From NCBI GenBank assembly GCA_902606175.1, contig CACLEZ010000007.1:28012-92011 (forward strand): a DNA stretch of 64,000 nucleotides, in the 5' to 3' direction. Below the pieces are notes generated by a model that had not been told where the DNA came from, ran no database searches, and saw only the letters and a program-made list of their open reading frames with translations. Position numbers and translations under genes: made by a program. Shown in pieces: positions 43,665 to 52,189 of the stretch (position 1 is its first letter; each line of letters starts with the position of its first letter). This stretch comes from an uncultured SAR86 cluster bacterium (GTDB taxonomy: Bacteria > Pseudomonadota > Gammaproteobacteria > Magnimaribacterales > Magnimaribacteraceae).

Positions 43665-44054
43665 TTAAGCGTTTTTTAGTACTTTTTCGAGTTGGTCAAG
43701 AGATGAAAGCATACCTTGTCTGATAGCTTCGGAAAATTCAGGAGGATCAATTTCGGTAGTCCATTCAAAAATTGTATTACCTTCAATTTCTGATAATTTA
43801 ATTTTTGCTAGATGGTGTTGAATGGGAATCACAGTCTCTATAGCAGAATACGAAAGCTCCATATTCTCATCATTACATTCTATTATTTCTTCAACCAGTC
43901 TGCCCATACCTGTCATTTTGAAGATCCTCTTATTGCCATCAAGTTCAATACTCTCAACTCCCGGCACCCAGTCACTTCTAGAGATGTTACTGACAATATT
44001 CCAAATACTTTCTGGGGGAAATTCAAACTCCCTTGTCTCTTTAATCTTATTCAT
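43665..44054 (-). CDS. SRPBCC (START-like) family protein
   Basis: The 129-residue protein has the polyketide cyclase/START-like pattern: REFEFPPESIWNIVSNISRSDWVPGVESIELDG...RIFKMTGMGRLVEEI and NTIFEWTTEIDPPEFSEAIRQGM. This fold binds hydrophobic ligands; no specific ligand can be named. It overlaps the secreted-protein gene by 4 bp. Confidence 0.78.
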   Translation of the reverse strand: MNKIKETREFEFPPESIWNIVSNISRSDWVPGVESIELDGNKRIFKMTGMGRLVEEIIECNDENMELSYSAIETVIPIQHHLAKIKLSEIEGNTIFEWTTEIDPPEFSEAIRQGMLSSLDQLEKVLKNA

Positions 44055-44524
44055 AGATTTCTTACTTTTTTTATTCGAATTTTATTTTTTTCACCTTTTA
44101 TCTTTAAAAACATAGATCCAAACAAACCAGTTTCAAGAACAACTTTATCACCCGGTGTAGGAATATCTTTTTTTCTAATGGTTTCTATATTTTTCCAGAC
44201 AGACTTATCATTCAATTCAAATAAATAATCCCTTCCAGACAATCTCACTCCTACCAGGACGAGATTATCATTTATGACAGATCTTGGTGCTTTGACTATT
44301 ACCTTATCATCTTGTCCCTCACCATCTTCGATCTTCTCTTGAAAGATGGCTATATCTTCCTGATCAACAAGAATTAATTTTTTATCAGTATTAAAGAAGC
44401 TATCAAAACAAGACAGTCTTTCTTTATCGTTTTCTATCAAAGTGCAGTCTTCAATTTTCTTATCATCTGAAACTAAAAAATTAGATAGATAGAAAACAAA
44501 TGATATAAGAAAGAATCTTTTCAT
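44051..44524 (-). CDS. Secreted protein with CxLI-x-D-x-ERLxCFD motif, unknown
   Basis: The 157-residue protein has an N-terminal signal (MKRFFLISFVFYLSNFLVS). A conserved-looking motif (DCTLIENDKERLSCFDSFF) places two cysteines 12 apart, probably disulfide-bonded. This motif recurs in many small periplasmic proteins of unknown role, including some next to secretion genes. The rest is beta-rich. Its start overlaps the upstream SDR stop by one base. Confidence 0.62.
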   Translation of the reverse strand: MKRFFLISFVFYLSNFLVSDDKKIEDCTLIENDKERLSCFDSFFNTDKKLILVDQEDIAIFQEKIEDGEGQDDKVIVKAPRSVINDNLVLVGVRLSGRDYLFELNDKSVWKNIETIRKKDIPTPGDKVVLETGLFGSMFLKIKGEKNKIRIKKVRNL

Positions 44525-45384
44525 TAACTATTTTTTGCAGCTTCAGGTGGTTCAATGTCATCAGGAACAAAAAAGTCTGGTGCCAATTCTGAAAAAGGAA
44601 CTTCAGCATACTGAGAGAAATCAGTCACTCCATTATCAGCAAGCAAATTATCATCAATACAGAAATTCCCTGTAAATTCCTTGGAATCTTTAGTTAATAT
44701 TACATAAGCTGCATCAGCCATTATCTCTGGAGATCTTGATATATTCATAATACTATCTCCTCCTAACGCGTTCTTTATAGCTGCAGTCGCAACAGCAGTT
44801 CTGGGCCACAGGGCATTGACAGCAACCCCATCTTCTTTAAATTCTTCTGCCATACCAAGAACGCAAAGACTCATTCCGAATTTAGCCATCGTATAAGCAA
44901 CATGTGGACCGAACCATTTTGGATCCATGTCCAAAGGAGGTGACAAATTTAGAATATGAGGATTATCAGACTTTAGCAGATGCGGAAGGCAAACTTTACT
45001 GACCAAAAAAGTGCCTCTAGCATTTATTTGATTCATTAAATCATACCTTTTCATATCAGTTTGAAGAGTACCAGTCAGTTGAATTGCTGATGCATTGTTT
45101 ACGCAAATATCAATACCACCGAAATGATCTAAGCCTTTATTTACTGCATCTCTTACATTTTCTTCGTCTCTTATATCGCAAATTACAGGTAATGCCTGAC
45201 CGCCCTCTTCAATGATTTCATCTGCAGCGGTATAAATGGTGCCTGGAAGTTTAGGATGAGGTTCAGCTGTTTTTGCAGCTAAAATGATATTCGCTCCATC
45301 CTTGGCAGCTCTCTTGGCAATTGCGAGTCCTATACCTCTGCTGGCCCCAGAAACAAATAAAGTTTTATTTTTAAGATCGTTCAT
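44524..45384 (-). CDS. SDR, hydroxysteroid-dehydrogenase-like (HSDL2-type)
   Basis: Start set at ATG 45384 behind AAAGGAG (track start is 45 bp earlier). The 286-residue SDR has FVSGASRGIGLAIA, VNNASAIQ, the YTMAKFG Tyr/Lys and the LNLSPPLDMDPKWFGPHVAYT context typical of HSDL2/citronellol-dehydrogenase-like SDRs. It probably acts on a lipid or branched alcohol. It lies 11 bp downstream of the RimB-RimK fusion gene. Confidence 0.84.
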   Translation of the reverse strand: MNDLKNKTLFVSGASRGIGLAIAKRAAKDGANIILAAKTAEPHPKLPGTIYTAADEIIEEGGQALPVICDIRDEENVRDAVNKGLDHFGGIDICVNNASAIQLTGTLQTDMKRYDLMNQINARGTFLVSKVCLPHLLKSDNPHILNLSPPLDMDPKWFGPHVAYTMAKFGMSLCVLGMAEEFKEDGVAVNALWPRTAVATAAIKNALGGDSIMNISRSPEIMADAAYVILTKDSKEFTGNFCIDDNLLADNGVTDFSQYAEVPFSELAPDFFVPDDIEPPEAAKNS

Positions 45385-45395
45385 ATTTTTCTCCT

Positions 45396-46769
45396 TTAAC
45401 TTGGTGATATTCCTAATTTTTTTTCGCAAAATGAGATGATTTGACCTGCAATATCAATCTCTAGTGTCTTTTCTATACCTTGAATACCTGGTGAACTGTT
45501 TACCTCTAGGACCAATGGACCTCTATTACTTCTTAGTATATCAACTCCAGCAACGGAAAGCCCTATTGCCTTGGCAGCTCTAACTGCTATTCCTCTTTCT
45601 TTTGGAGATATAGATGTACTGTGAGCCACGCCACCTTGGTGTAGATTAGATCTAAAGTCATTTTCTTTATTGGACCTTAAAACAGATCCAACAACCTTAC
45701 CATCTATGACTAAACATCTTAAATCTTCTCCTTTTGACTCCTCTATAAACTCTTGCACTAAAAAATTAGCTTGTAATCCTCTAAATGCATTTATGACCGT
45801 CTCAGCAGCCTTCTTAGTTTCAGCTAAAATTACACCTTTTCCTTGAGAAGATTCTAATAATTTTATAACAAGAGGCATTGTTCCAACTGTATTAATTACT
45901 CCCATAGTATCTTTAGGAGAAGAAGCAAACCCTGTAACAGGCATATTAATGTTAGCTGAAGCAAGTAATTGATGTGCTAAAAGCTTGTCTCTTGAGTTTG
46001 CAATTGCCTGAGGATCATTTAATGGTAAAGCGCCTGTTAATTGAAACTGTCTTGTTACAGCAAGACCATAAGACGTAATTGATGCTCCAATTCTTGGAAT
46101 TACCACATCATATTTAGGAAGGGGATTTGAGTCATAAAAGATTTCAGGATTTCCTGTATCAACATCTAAAAAACATCTGGTAGAGTTTATTGGTTCGACT
46201 TGATGACCTCTTTGCTGACCTGCAATTACTATCCTCTTAGAGGTATAATTATTTGGCTCTCTTGTTAAAAGAGCAATTCTTAATGCTCTGCGAGATTTCA
46301 AAACCCTTTTCTTTCTGGTTGAGTAGGGATTTTTAGACTGAGGTTGACCATTTAAGAAACTTTCATTGGGAAAAACTGTCATATCTACACCTATTGAGCT
46401 TCTGCCCAATAACATTCTATATTGCATGCTATGTCTATCCGTTAGAGATATTTCCACTGACCAAGTTTGCCCTGAAATTTCAATATCAGTTTTTATGAAG
46501 TATCTTTTTTCAGATTCTCCATTTGAGCTTGTAACCTTTCTTCGGCCAATCAATGGTGCCGAACAAGAAATAGTAAAATTTGGTTTTTCTGGAAGAGGAG
46601 AGATTTCGAATCTAACAAACTTTTTCTTTTTTACTTTAAATACTTCAATGTGTTTAGCGTGAAGTACAGAGGTTTGTGCTCCAGTATCAACTTTAGCCTT
46701 TATATATGGAAGATTGATTGCAGGGAGACTCACCCACTCTTCCCATCCTAGATCTATGCTTGCATTCAT
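45396..46769 (-). CDS. RimB-RimK fusion: aspartic-protease-like domain plus ATP-grasp glutamate ligase
   Basis: The 457-residue protein joins two domains. Residues about 1-150 form a retropepsin-like RimB/zinc-protease (PF05618-type) domain (IKAKVDTGAQTSVLHA, RMLLGRSSIG). Residues about 163-457 are a RimK ATP-grasp ligase (ANSRDKLLAHQLLA, ESSQGKGVILAET, VLEVNSSPGIQGIE). RimK adds glutamates to the C-terminus of ribosomal protein S6, and RimB is encoded next to it in pseudomonads. Here they are one ORF with no stop or frameshift. It lies 12 bp downstream of tRNA-Ser. Confidence 0.85.
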   Translation of the reverse strand: MNASIDLGWEEWVSLPAINLPYIKAKVDTGAQTSVLHAKHIEVFKVKKKKFVRFEISPLPEKPNFTISCSAPLIGRRKVTSSNGESEKRYFIKTDIEISGQTWSVEISLTDRHSMQYRMLLGRSSIGVDMTVFPNESFLNGQPQSKNPYSTRKKRVLKSRRALRIALLTREPNNYTSKRIVIAGQQRGHQVEPINSTRCFLDVDTGNPEIFYDSNPLPKYDVVIPRIGASITSYGLAVTRQFQLTGALPLNDPQAIANSRDKLLAHQLLASANINMPVTGFASSPKDTMGVINTVGTMPLVIKLLESSQGKGVILAETKKAAETVINAFRGLQANFLVQEFIEESKGEDLRCLVIDGKVVGSVLRSNKENDFRSNLHQGGVAHSTSISPKERGIAVRAAKAIGLSVAGVDILRSNRGPLVLEVNSSPGIQGIEKTLEIDIAGQIISFCEKKLGISPS

Positions 46770-46781
46770 ATAATTTCATGA

Positions 46782-46871
46782 TGGCGGAGAGAGAGGGATT
46801 CGAACCCTCGAAGGCTTTGACACCTTACACGCTTTCCAAGCGTGCGCATTCGACCACTCTGCCATCTCTCC
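46782..46871 (-). tRNA. tRNA-Ser (anticodon GGA)
   Basis: The 90-nt class II tRNA on the minus strand starts GGAGAGATGG and ends TCTCTCCGCCA with encoded CCA. The anticodon loop TTGGAAA gives GGA. The long variable arm and T-arm GGTTCGAATCC are present. The RimBK gene follows 12 bp downstream. Confidence 0.96.
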
Positions 46872-46885
46872 TTTTTTGTTGCGGC

Positions 46886-46891
46886 ATTATA
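46886..46891 (-). promoter_or_regulatory. -10 box (TATAAT) of tRNA-Ser
   Basis: A consensus TATAAT on the minus strand lies 14 bp upstream of the tRNA 5' end, followed by GC-rich GCCGC. A weak -35 (TTCAGA) occurs 18 bp further upstream. Readthrough would also transcribe rimBK. Confidence 0.45.
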
Positions 46892-46929
46892 GTGTTTTTT
46901 ATAGAAATGTCTGAATAACAAATTGTTTA

Positions 46930-47130
46930 TCAGTAATGTGGAGGTTTTTCAGCTATATCTTCAATAATATTCTTTTCGTTAGATTCTTTTAAAGACTTTA
47001 ATTCTTCTTTTAATAAAACAATCTCTTTCTGTTGTATGCTCAATTCTTTACTAAGCTTTTCTATAGTATCTTCCTGAAAGGTCGCTCTTGCTTCCAATTC
47101 ATTTAATCTTTTGCCTTCTGAATCTATCAT
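46930..47130 (-). CDS. slyX: SlyX family protein
   Basis: The 66-residue protein is a single coiled coil with heptads (LNELEARATFQEDTIEKLSKELSIQQKEI) and the diagnostic C-terminal PPHY. SlyX function is unknown. It lies 10 bp downstream of queF on the same strand. Confidence 0.87.
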   Translation of the reverse strand: MIDSEGKRLNELEARATFQEDTIEKLSKELSIQQKEIVLLKEELKSLKESNEKNIIEDIAEKPPHY

Positions 47131-47140
47131 TTATAAAATT

Positions 47141-47938
47141 TTATTGTCTAATATCTCTTGTAATTTCAATATTAAAATTTGGTGTCGTTCTGATTGGATT
47201 AATTTCAATTCCACCTCTTCTAAGAAAATTTGCCCTTACTGAAAGGTCTTTCAATCTGCACCTTTTCAGTAGGTCTGTGAAAATTCTTTCCACGCACTCC
47301 TCGTGAAATCCCTGATGATTTCTGTAGGAAAGCAGATAACGAAGAAGTCCATCATGTTGAATAGAGTTTCCATTATAGGAAATATATATCGTTGCCCAGT
47401 CAGGCTGAGAGGTAACAGGGCATAAACTTCTAAAAAGACTACATGACAAATATTCGCTAGTATTTTCTTTTTCACCTGGTTGAATTACTTGAGAGTTTGG
47501 GTACGAATCTATCTTCTCTAAATATTCTTCATCTATAGAAGCTGAGCTGTCTGAGATTGATCTTGGTAACATGTCTAAATCAACATCAACTTCTGTTTTC
47601 AATGCTTTATCTAAATCATCTTTAATGAGATCTTTTAGAGTATCTAGGGATTTAAATTTTTTATTATTAAGAGAGTATAAATATAACTTTAAAGATTTTG
47701 ATTCCACAAAATATTTTGAGTTGCAATCATATGAGATATTGAGAATCTTATTTTGAGGGATGCCCACATCATTGAGCCATGAGGTTTCGTAGGAAGTCCA
47801 AAAGTCCCTACCATGAAAATCAGAAAATTCATTTAAACCATTTTTTATCCTTGACTCTAATCTGCTTATTGGTGAAAGAATCGTAGGATCATACTGCAAG
47901 GGAATGATTGAATCTTGACCGAGGATTGTATTCTCCAT
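47141..47938 (-). CDS. queF: NADPH-dependent 7-cyano-7-deazaguanine reductase
   Basis: The 265-residue long-form QueF has the nucleophilic Cys in SCSLFRSLCPVTSQPDWATIYI, the motif YFVESKSLKLYLYSLN, and the C-terminal domain ending. QueF reduces preQ0 to preQ1 in queuosine biosynthesis. Other que genes are not in the window. It is 3 bp after the ABC permease gene. Confidence 0.94.
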   Translation of the reverse strand: MENTILGQDSIIPLQYDPTILSPISRLESRIKNGLNEFSDFHGRDFWTSYETSWLNDVGIPQNKILNISYDCNSKYFVESKSLKLYLYSLNNKKFKSLDTLKDLIKDDLDKALKTEVDVDLDMLPRSISDSSASIDEEYLEKIDSYPNSQVIQPGEKENTSEYLSCSLFRSLCPVTSQPDWATIYISYNGNSIQHDGLLRYLLSYRNHQGFHEECVERIFTDLLKRCRLKDLSVRANFLRRGGIEINPIRTTPNFNIEITRDIRQ

Positions 47939-47941
47939 TAT

Positions 47942-48730
47942 CTAAGTTCTGATACCTCGTCCTTTATTCAGAAACCATAAACAAATAGAAGCAAAAAGAA
48001 CTATAAATCCAATAATCATAAAAATTGCGTAGTTAATTGAAAACCCAAGAGCCTCAAGGTCTGAGGCTCCCAAAATAGAGTATCTAAAAGCATTAATCAT
48101 ATAAAGAATTGGATTAGCCAATGAAACTGTCTGCCAAAAAGAAGGTAGTAATTGAATAGAGTAAAAAACTCCGCCAAGATAGATTAGAGGTTGCATTATA
48201 AAGGTTGGAATAATTGATATGTCATCAAACGATTCTGCAAAGAGAGCATTTAAAAATCCTCCTAATGAAAACAAAATAGATGTGGAAATGACTACAAATA
48301 TACTCAAAGTCCAGTTATTTACTGACAAATCATAGAACCATAAAGATACAATCGTAACTATTGCTCCAACTAAAAGTCCTCTGGCAACTCCTCCAAGAAC
48401 CCAACCAAGTAAAATTAAATAGTGAGGTAATGGAGTAATTAATAACTCCTCAATACTTCTTGCAAACTTTTGACCGAAAAAAGAAGAGACGACATTGGAA
48501 TAAGAATTGCTTATGACCGACATCATGATCAAACCTGGGATCATGAATTGCATGTAGTCGAATCCTCCCATTTGTCCAATTCTTTTACCAATGAGCGTTC
48601 CAAAAATAACAAAATAAAGCATAATCATGATTGCTGGTGGAATAAGAGTTTGTGTCCAAATTCTCATAAACCTATGGATCTCTTTGTATAAAATTGTCAG
48701 TAGTGCTCTATATTGCTCTAATGGAGTCAT
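47942..48730 (-). CDS. ABC-2 type transporter permease
   Basis: The 262-residue protein has six membrane helices in ABC-2 arrangement and the GYMQFMIPGLIMMSVISNSYS-like IPG/LLM region (FMIPGLIMM), then VFYSIQLLP. It is YadH-like. It overlaps the ATPase gene by 4 bp, forming an exporter pair of unknown substrate. Confidence 0.88.
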   Translation of the reverse strand: MTPLEQYRALLTILYKEIHRFMRIWTQTLIPPAIMIMLYFVIFGTLIGKRIGQMGGFDYMQFMIPGLIMMSVISNSYSNVVSSFFGQKFARSIEELLITPLPHYLILLGWVLGGVARGLLVGAIVTIVSLWFYDLSVNNWTLSIFVVISTSILFSLGGFLNALFAESFDDISIIPTFIMQPLIYLGGVFYSIQLLPSFWQTVSLANPILYMINAFRYSILGASDLEALGFSINYAIFMIIGFIVLFASICLWFLNKGRGIRT

Positions 48731-49656
48731 CTCTCTCCTCCATTTAAGTTTGAGTCAACTAACCCCATGAATAATTCTTCTAAACGACCTGTATCATTTC
48801 TCATACTTGATATTTGAATTCCAGAATTAGATAAAACTTCAAAAATAGTATTGAGACCTTGCCCCTTTCCTATAGTCACTTTAAGTTTTTGAGGATTTTC
48901 TAATACGGCATCATATCCAAGATTAGCAGGTAAAGTTTGTAGAGGATTCTTGAGATCAAAAACAAAAGTCTCCTCTTCTAGGCGAGTTAAAAGTTCTTGC
49001 ATGCTAGTATTTTCAACAATCTCTCCTGAATCTATTATTGCTATGTTGCGGCATAATCTTTCAGCTTCCTCTAGATAATGTGTGGTTAAAATTATTGTAG
49101 TTCCTTCGCTATTGATTTCAGTCAGAAAGTCCCAGAGAGATCTCCGTAGTTCTATGTCTACACCTGCAGTTGGTTCGTCTAATATCAGAAGTTCAGGGTT
49201 ATTTACTAAAGCTTTTGCAACCATAACCCTTCTTTTCATACCACCAGAAAGTTTTCTGGCTTGCTCGTTACGTTTATCCCAGATATCAAGCTTCTGCATA
49301 TAGTATTTAGCATTTTCTCTGGCCTCTTTAAAGCTTAATCCATGATAGCCGGCTTGATTCCTGATAATATCACCAACCTTTTCGAATTGATTAAAATTAA
49401 CTTCTTGGCCTACAACACCGAGTTTCTTTTTCGCTAAAGAGTGATTTTCATCAATATCTATATCTAGAATTTTCACTTGGCCTGAGGTTTTAGTGACAAG
49501 CGAGCTTATTACTCCGATCGTTGTAGATTTGCCCGCGCCATTGGGACCAAGCAATGCAAAGAAGTCGCCTTGATTGACCTCTAAATCAATTCCTTTTAAT
49601 GCCTGTAAGCCTCCTGAGTATTCCTTCTTAAGATTAGAGATAGATAGGGCTTTCAT
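48727..49656 (-). CDS. ABC transporter ATP-binding protein
   Basis: The 309-residue ATPase has Walker A GPNGAGKST, Q-loop region VVGQEVNFNQF, signature KLSGGMKRR, Walker B LLILDEPTAGVD and the H-loop TTHYLEEAERL. A C-terminal domain follows (about 210-309), as in drug/polysaccharide-type ABC-2 ATPases (YadG-like). It precedes the permease and follows the VWA gene by 3 bp. Confidence 0.92.
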   Translation of the reverse strand: MKALSISNLKKEYSGGLQALKGIDLEVNQGDFFALLGPNGAGKSTTIGVISSLVTKTSGQVKILDIDIDENHSLAKKKLGVVGQEVNFNQFEKVGDIIRNQAGYHGLSFKEARENAKYYMQKLDIWDKRNEQARKLSGGMKRRVMVAKALVNNPELLILDEPTAGVDIELRRSLWDFLTEINSEGTTIILTTHYLEEAERLCRNIAIIDSGEIVENTSMQELLTRLEEETFVFDLKNPLQTLPANLGYDAVLENPQKLKVTIGKGQGLNTIFEVLSNSGIQISSMRNDTGRLEELFMGLVDSNLNGGER

Positions 49657-49659
49657 GAG

Positions 49660-50835
49660 TTATTTACTCAAATAAGCCATACTCTCTTCAAGACCTCTAA
49701 TGGTTAAAGGAAACATATTATCTTCAACAAGGCTTCTGGTAAGTTCAACAGATGCACTGTACTCCCAATGTTCTTTGGGAACCGGGTTAAGCCATACTAA
49801 TTTGTCGTATATTCCTACCATTCTTTTCATCCAAAGAGCTCCTGCCTCTTCGTTCCAGTGCTCAATGCTTCCTCCTGGATTAGTGATTTCATAAGGAGCC
49901 ATAGTCGCATCTCCTACGAAAATAATTTTATAGTCGCCTGAATACTTATGAATTATATCCTCTGTATAAACTCTTTCATTTTGTCTTCTTCTGTTGTCTT
50001 TCCATACAGTCTCATATATGAAGTTATGAAAGTAGAAGTATTCTAAATTTTTAAATTCTGTCTTTGCAGCAGAAAATAGTTCCTCACAAACCCTAATATG
50101 AGGGTCCATAGAACCGCCTACATCAAACAAAACGAGTACTTTTACAGCATTTCTTTTTTCAGGGCGGAATTTAACATCTAGAAGTCCAGCTTTTTTTGCT
50201 GTCGAGTCAATAGTGTTATCTAAATCAAATTCTTCATTGGCACTGTCTCTTATAAGCTTTCTAAGTCTTCTTAGAGCAACTTTCATATTTCTAGTGCCTA
50301 GCTCTACATCATCATCTAGATTTTTAAAGTCTCTTGCTTCCCACACTTTAGCTGCTTTACCTTTTCCGCCTTCTCCGCCAACCCTTATACCTTCTGGGTT
50401 TTCACCAGAGTTACCAAATGGAGAAGTACCTCCCGTACCTATTTGCTTGCTACCACCTTCATGTCTCTCTTCCTGTTCTTCAAGCTTCTTTTTAAACTCT
50501 TCAAGAAGTTTCTCCAGCCCACCTAGCGATTGAATCTCCTTGAGTTCCTCTTCAGTTAGGTGTTTCTCAAATTCAGCTTTTAGCCATTCATCAGGAATTA
50601 ACATTTCCAATATATCGTCTAGACTTTCAATCCCTTTAAAATAAATATCAAAAGCTCTATCGAATTTATCATAGTGCTTTTCATCTTTAACCAGAATAGC
50701 TCTGCTTAGAAAGTAAAACTCATTCATATTTGCGAAGGCAAGTCTCTTGTCTACAGCGGCAATTAAGTCCAGCAGCTCCCTTAACGAGCAAGGGATTCCT
50801 GTAGCTTTTAGAGTATTAAAAAGAGATATAAACAT
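49660..50835 (-). CDS. VWA-domain (CoxE-like) protein partnered with MoxR ATPase
   Basis: The 391-residue cytoplasmic protein has a helical N-terminal part, a glycine-rich charged linker (GGSKQIGTGGTSPFGNSGE) and a C-terminal von Willebrand A domain with MIDAS motif DVGGS in LVLFDVGGSMDPHI. MoxR-VWA pairs act as chaperone systems for metalloenzyme or complex maturation. It overlaps the MoxR gene by 1 bp, confirming the pair. Confidence 0.85.
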   Translation of the reverse strand: MFISLFNTLKATGIPCSLRELLDLIAAVDKRLAFANMNEFYFLSRAILVKDEKHYDKFDRAFDIYFKGIESLDDILEMLIPDEWLKAEFEKHLTEEELKEIQSLGGLEKLLEEFKKKLEEQEERHEGGSKQIGTGGTSPFGNSGENPEGIRVGGEGGKGKAAKVWEARDFKNLDDDVELGTRNMKVALRRLRKLIRDSANEEFDLDNTIDSTAKKAGLLDVKFRPEKRNAVKVLVLFDVGGSMDPHIRVCEELFSAAKTEFKNLEYFYFHNFIYETVWKDNRRRQNERVYTEDIIHKYSGDYKIIFVGDATMAPYEITNPGGSIEHWNEEAGALWMKRMVGIYDKLVWLNPVPKEHWEYSASVELTRSLVEDNMFPLTIRGLEESMAYLSK

Positions 50836-51689
50836 TAAGAGTTTGTATTACCTTCCCTTCTTGCCATAAACGCTAATCTTTCCAATAATTGAACATCTTG
50901 TTCATTCTTCACAAGAGCTCCATATAAAGGCGGTATTGCTTTTGAAGGATCTCTGTTTTTAAAAATCTCATCAGGAATATCATCGGCCATGAGAAGTTTT
51001 AACCAATCAATCAACTCAGAAGTAGATGGCTTCTTTTTCATCCCAGGGACTTTTCTGATATCAAAGAAAATCTCTAATGCATCTTTTACCAAATTCTTCT
51101 TAACCTTAGGATGATGAACTTTTACAATTTTTTCCATAGTTGGTCTATCTGGGAAGTTAATATAGTGGAAGAAACATCTTCTCAAGAAAGCGTCAGGGAG
51201 TTCTTTCTCATTATTACTTGTAATAATTACTAGAGGTCTTTGAACGGCTTTAATTGTTTCTTTGGTTTCATAAACATAAAACTCCATGCGATCTATCTCT
51301 TGAAGCAAATCGTTTGGAAATTCGATATCAGCCTTATCTATTTCATCAACAAGCAAGACAGCCCTTTCATCAGAAGTAAAGGCCTCCCACATTTTTCCTT
51401 TTTGAATGTAGTTTGAGATATCTTTTACTCTTTCATCTCCAAGTTGTGAGTCACGTAATCTTGTTACTGCATCATATTCATAAAGACCTTGTCTTGCTTT
51501 AGTTGTAGATTTTATATGCCATTCTATTAATGGCATATTGAGTGATTCAGCAACCTGCTCAGCAAGCATGGTCTTACCAGTGCCAGGTTCACCTTTGATA
51601 AGTAACGGCTTTTCAAGCTCTATAGCAGCGTTAACAGCCATACTAAGATCTTCAGTCGAGATGTAAGAATCAGTCCCTTTAAATTTCAT
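50835..51689 (-). CDS. MoxR-family AAA+ ATPase
   Basis: The 284-residue AAA+ protein has Walker A KGEPGTGKTM, Walker B VLLVDEIDKAD, sensor 1 PLVIITSNNEKELPDAFLRRCFF and the MoxR C-terminal helical lid. With the VWA protein it probably remodels a client complex. The genes for that client are not obvious here. An ABC exporter follows. Confidence 0.92.
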   Translation of the reverse strand: MKFKGTDSYISTEDLSMAVNAAIELEKPLLIKGEPGTGKTMLAEQVAESLNMPLIEWHIKSTTKARQGLYEYDAVTRLRDSQLGDERVKDISNYIQKGKMWEAFTSDERAVLLVDEIDKADIEFPNDLLQEIDRMEFYVYETKETIKAVQRPLVIITSNNEKELPDAFLRRCFFHYINFPDRPTMEKIVKVHHPKVKKNLVKDALEIFFDIRKVPGMKKKPSTSELIDWLKLLMADDIPDEIFKNRDPSKAIPPLYGALVKNEQDVQLLERLAFMARREGNTNS

Positions 51690-51771
51690 AATTGTTCCTT
51701 TTAAAAATTATCATGACTTTATCACAAACTAAAAAAATCACTAGCCATCTTTTGGGAGACAGATCTTCCAA

Positions 51772-51789
51772 ATAATAAATATTTATTAT
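51772..51789. repeat. 18-bp AT-only palindrome
   Basis: ATAATAAATATTTATTAT is a perfect palindrome in the 119 bp gap between the DUF4345-like gene and moxR. It contains only A and T, so chance is a likely explanation. No other element is visible in this gap. Confidence 0.3.
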
Positions 51790-51808
51790 GTTGAAAATGA
51801 CAATTTTA

Positions 51809-52180
51809 TTAATCTACTGATTTAATCTTTCTAACACTTATTAACAACATAGTTGAAGAGAAGATTTCAATAAATATTGCTGACATTAAAAATTCAGTTC
51901 CGTGAATAAGGGCTGCATATATTCTAAATATTGCTGCAGAGCCTAGTAAAGAAATAGTAGCATAAATCCAGACATGCTCATTTCTGTAAGCACCTATTAT
52001 GGACATTAGACCTGCGGTAAAGAAGAATGAGGTGAAATCACCTATTTGAGTATTACCTCCCTCTCCTTCCAATAAAGACATAGATAATCCAGCTGCTGCC
52101 GACGAAGGATCTATTATCCAGTTGAATGCTGATAGCATCATTATTGCCCCTATGATTCCGGGAATTAACCTAGCCCACAT
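51809..52180 (-). CDS. Small membrane protein, DUF4345-like
   Basis: The 123-residue protein has four hydrophobic segments, starting WARLIPGIIGAIMMLSAFNWIIDP. The FFFTAGLMSIIGAYRNEHVWIY region matches DUF4345-type proteins. Function unknown. It follows the aldose dehydrogenase-type gene by 9 bp on the same strand. Confidence 0.62.
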   Translation of the reverse strand: MWARLIPGIIGAIMMLSAFNWIIDPSSAAAGLSMSLLEGEGGNTQIGDFTSFFFTAGLMSIIGAYRNEHVWIYATISLLGSAAIFRIYAALIHGTEFLMSAIFIEIFSSTMLLISVRKIKSVD

Positions 52181-52189
52181 GTTTTATCC

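Noticed and set aside
46718-46918. ORF containing MAEREGFEPS across the tRNA-Ser region
   Set aside because: Antisense translation of tRNA-Ser gives this well-known spurious peptide start; the tRNA cloverleaf is perfect.
50213-50533. 106-aa serine/proline-rich ORF opposite the VWA gene
   Set aside because: Mirror of the charged linker of the real gene; no family features.
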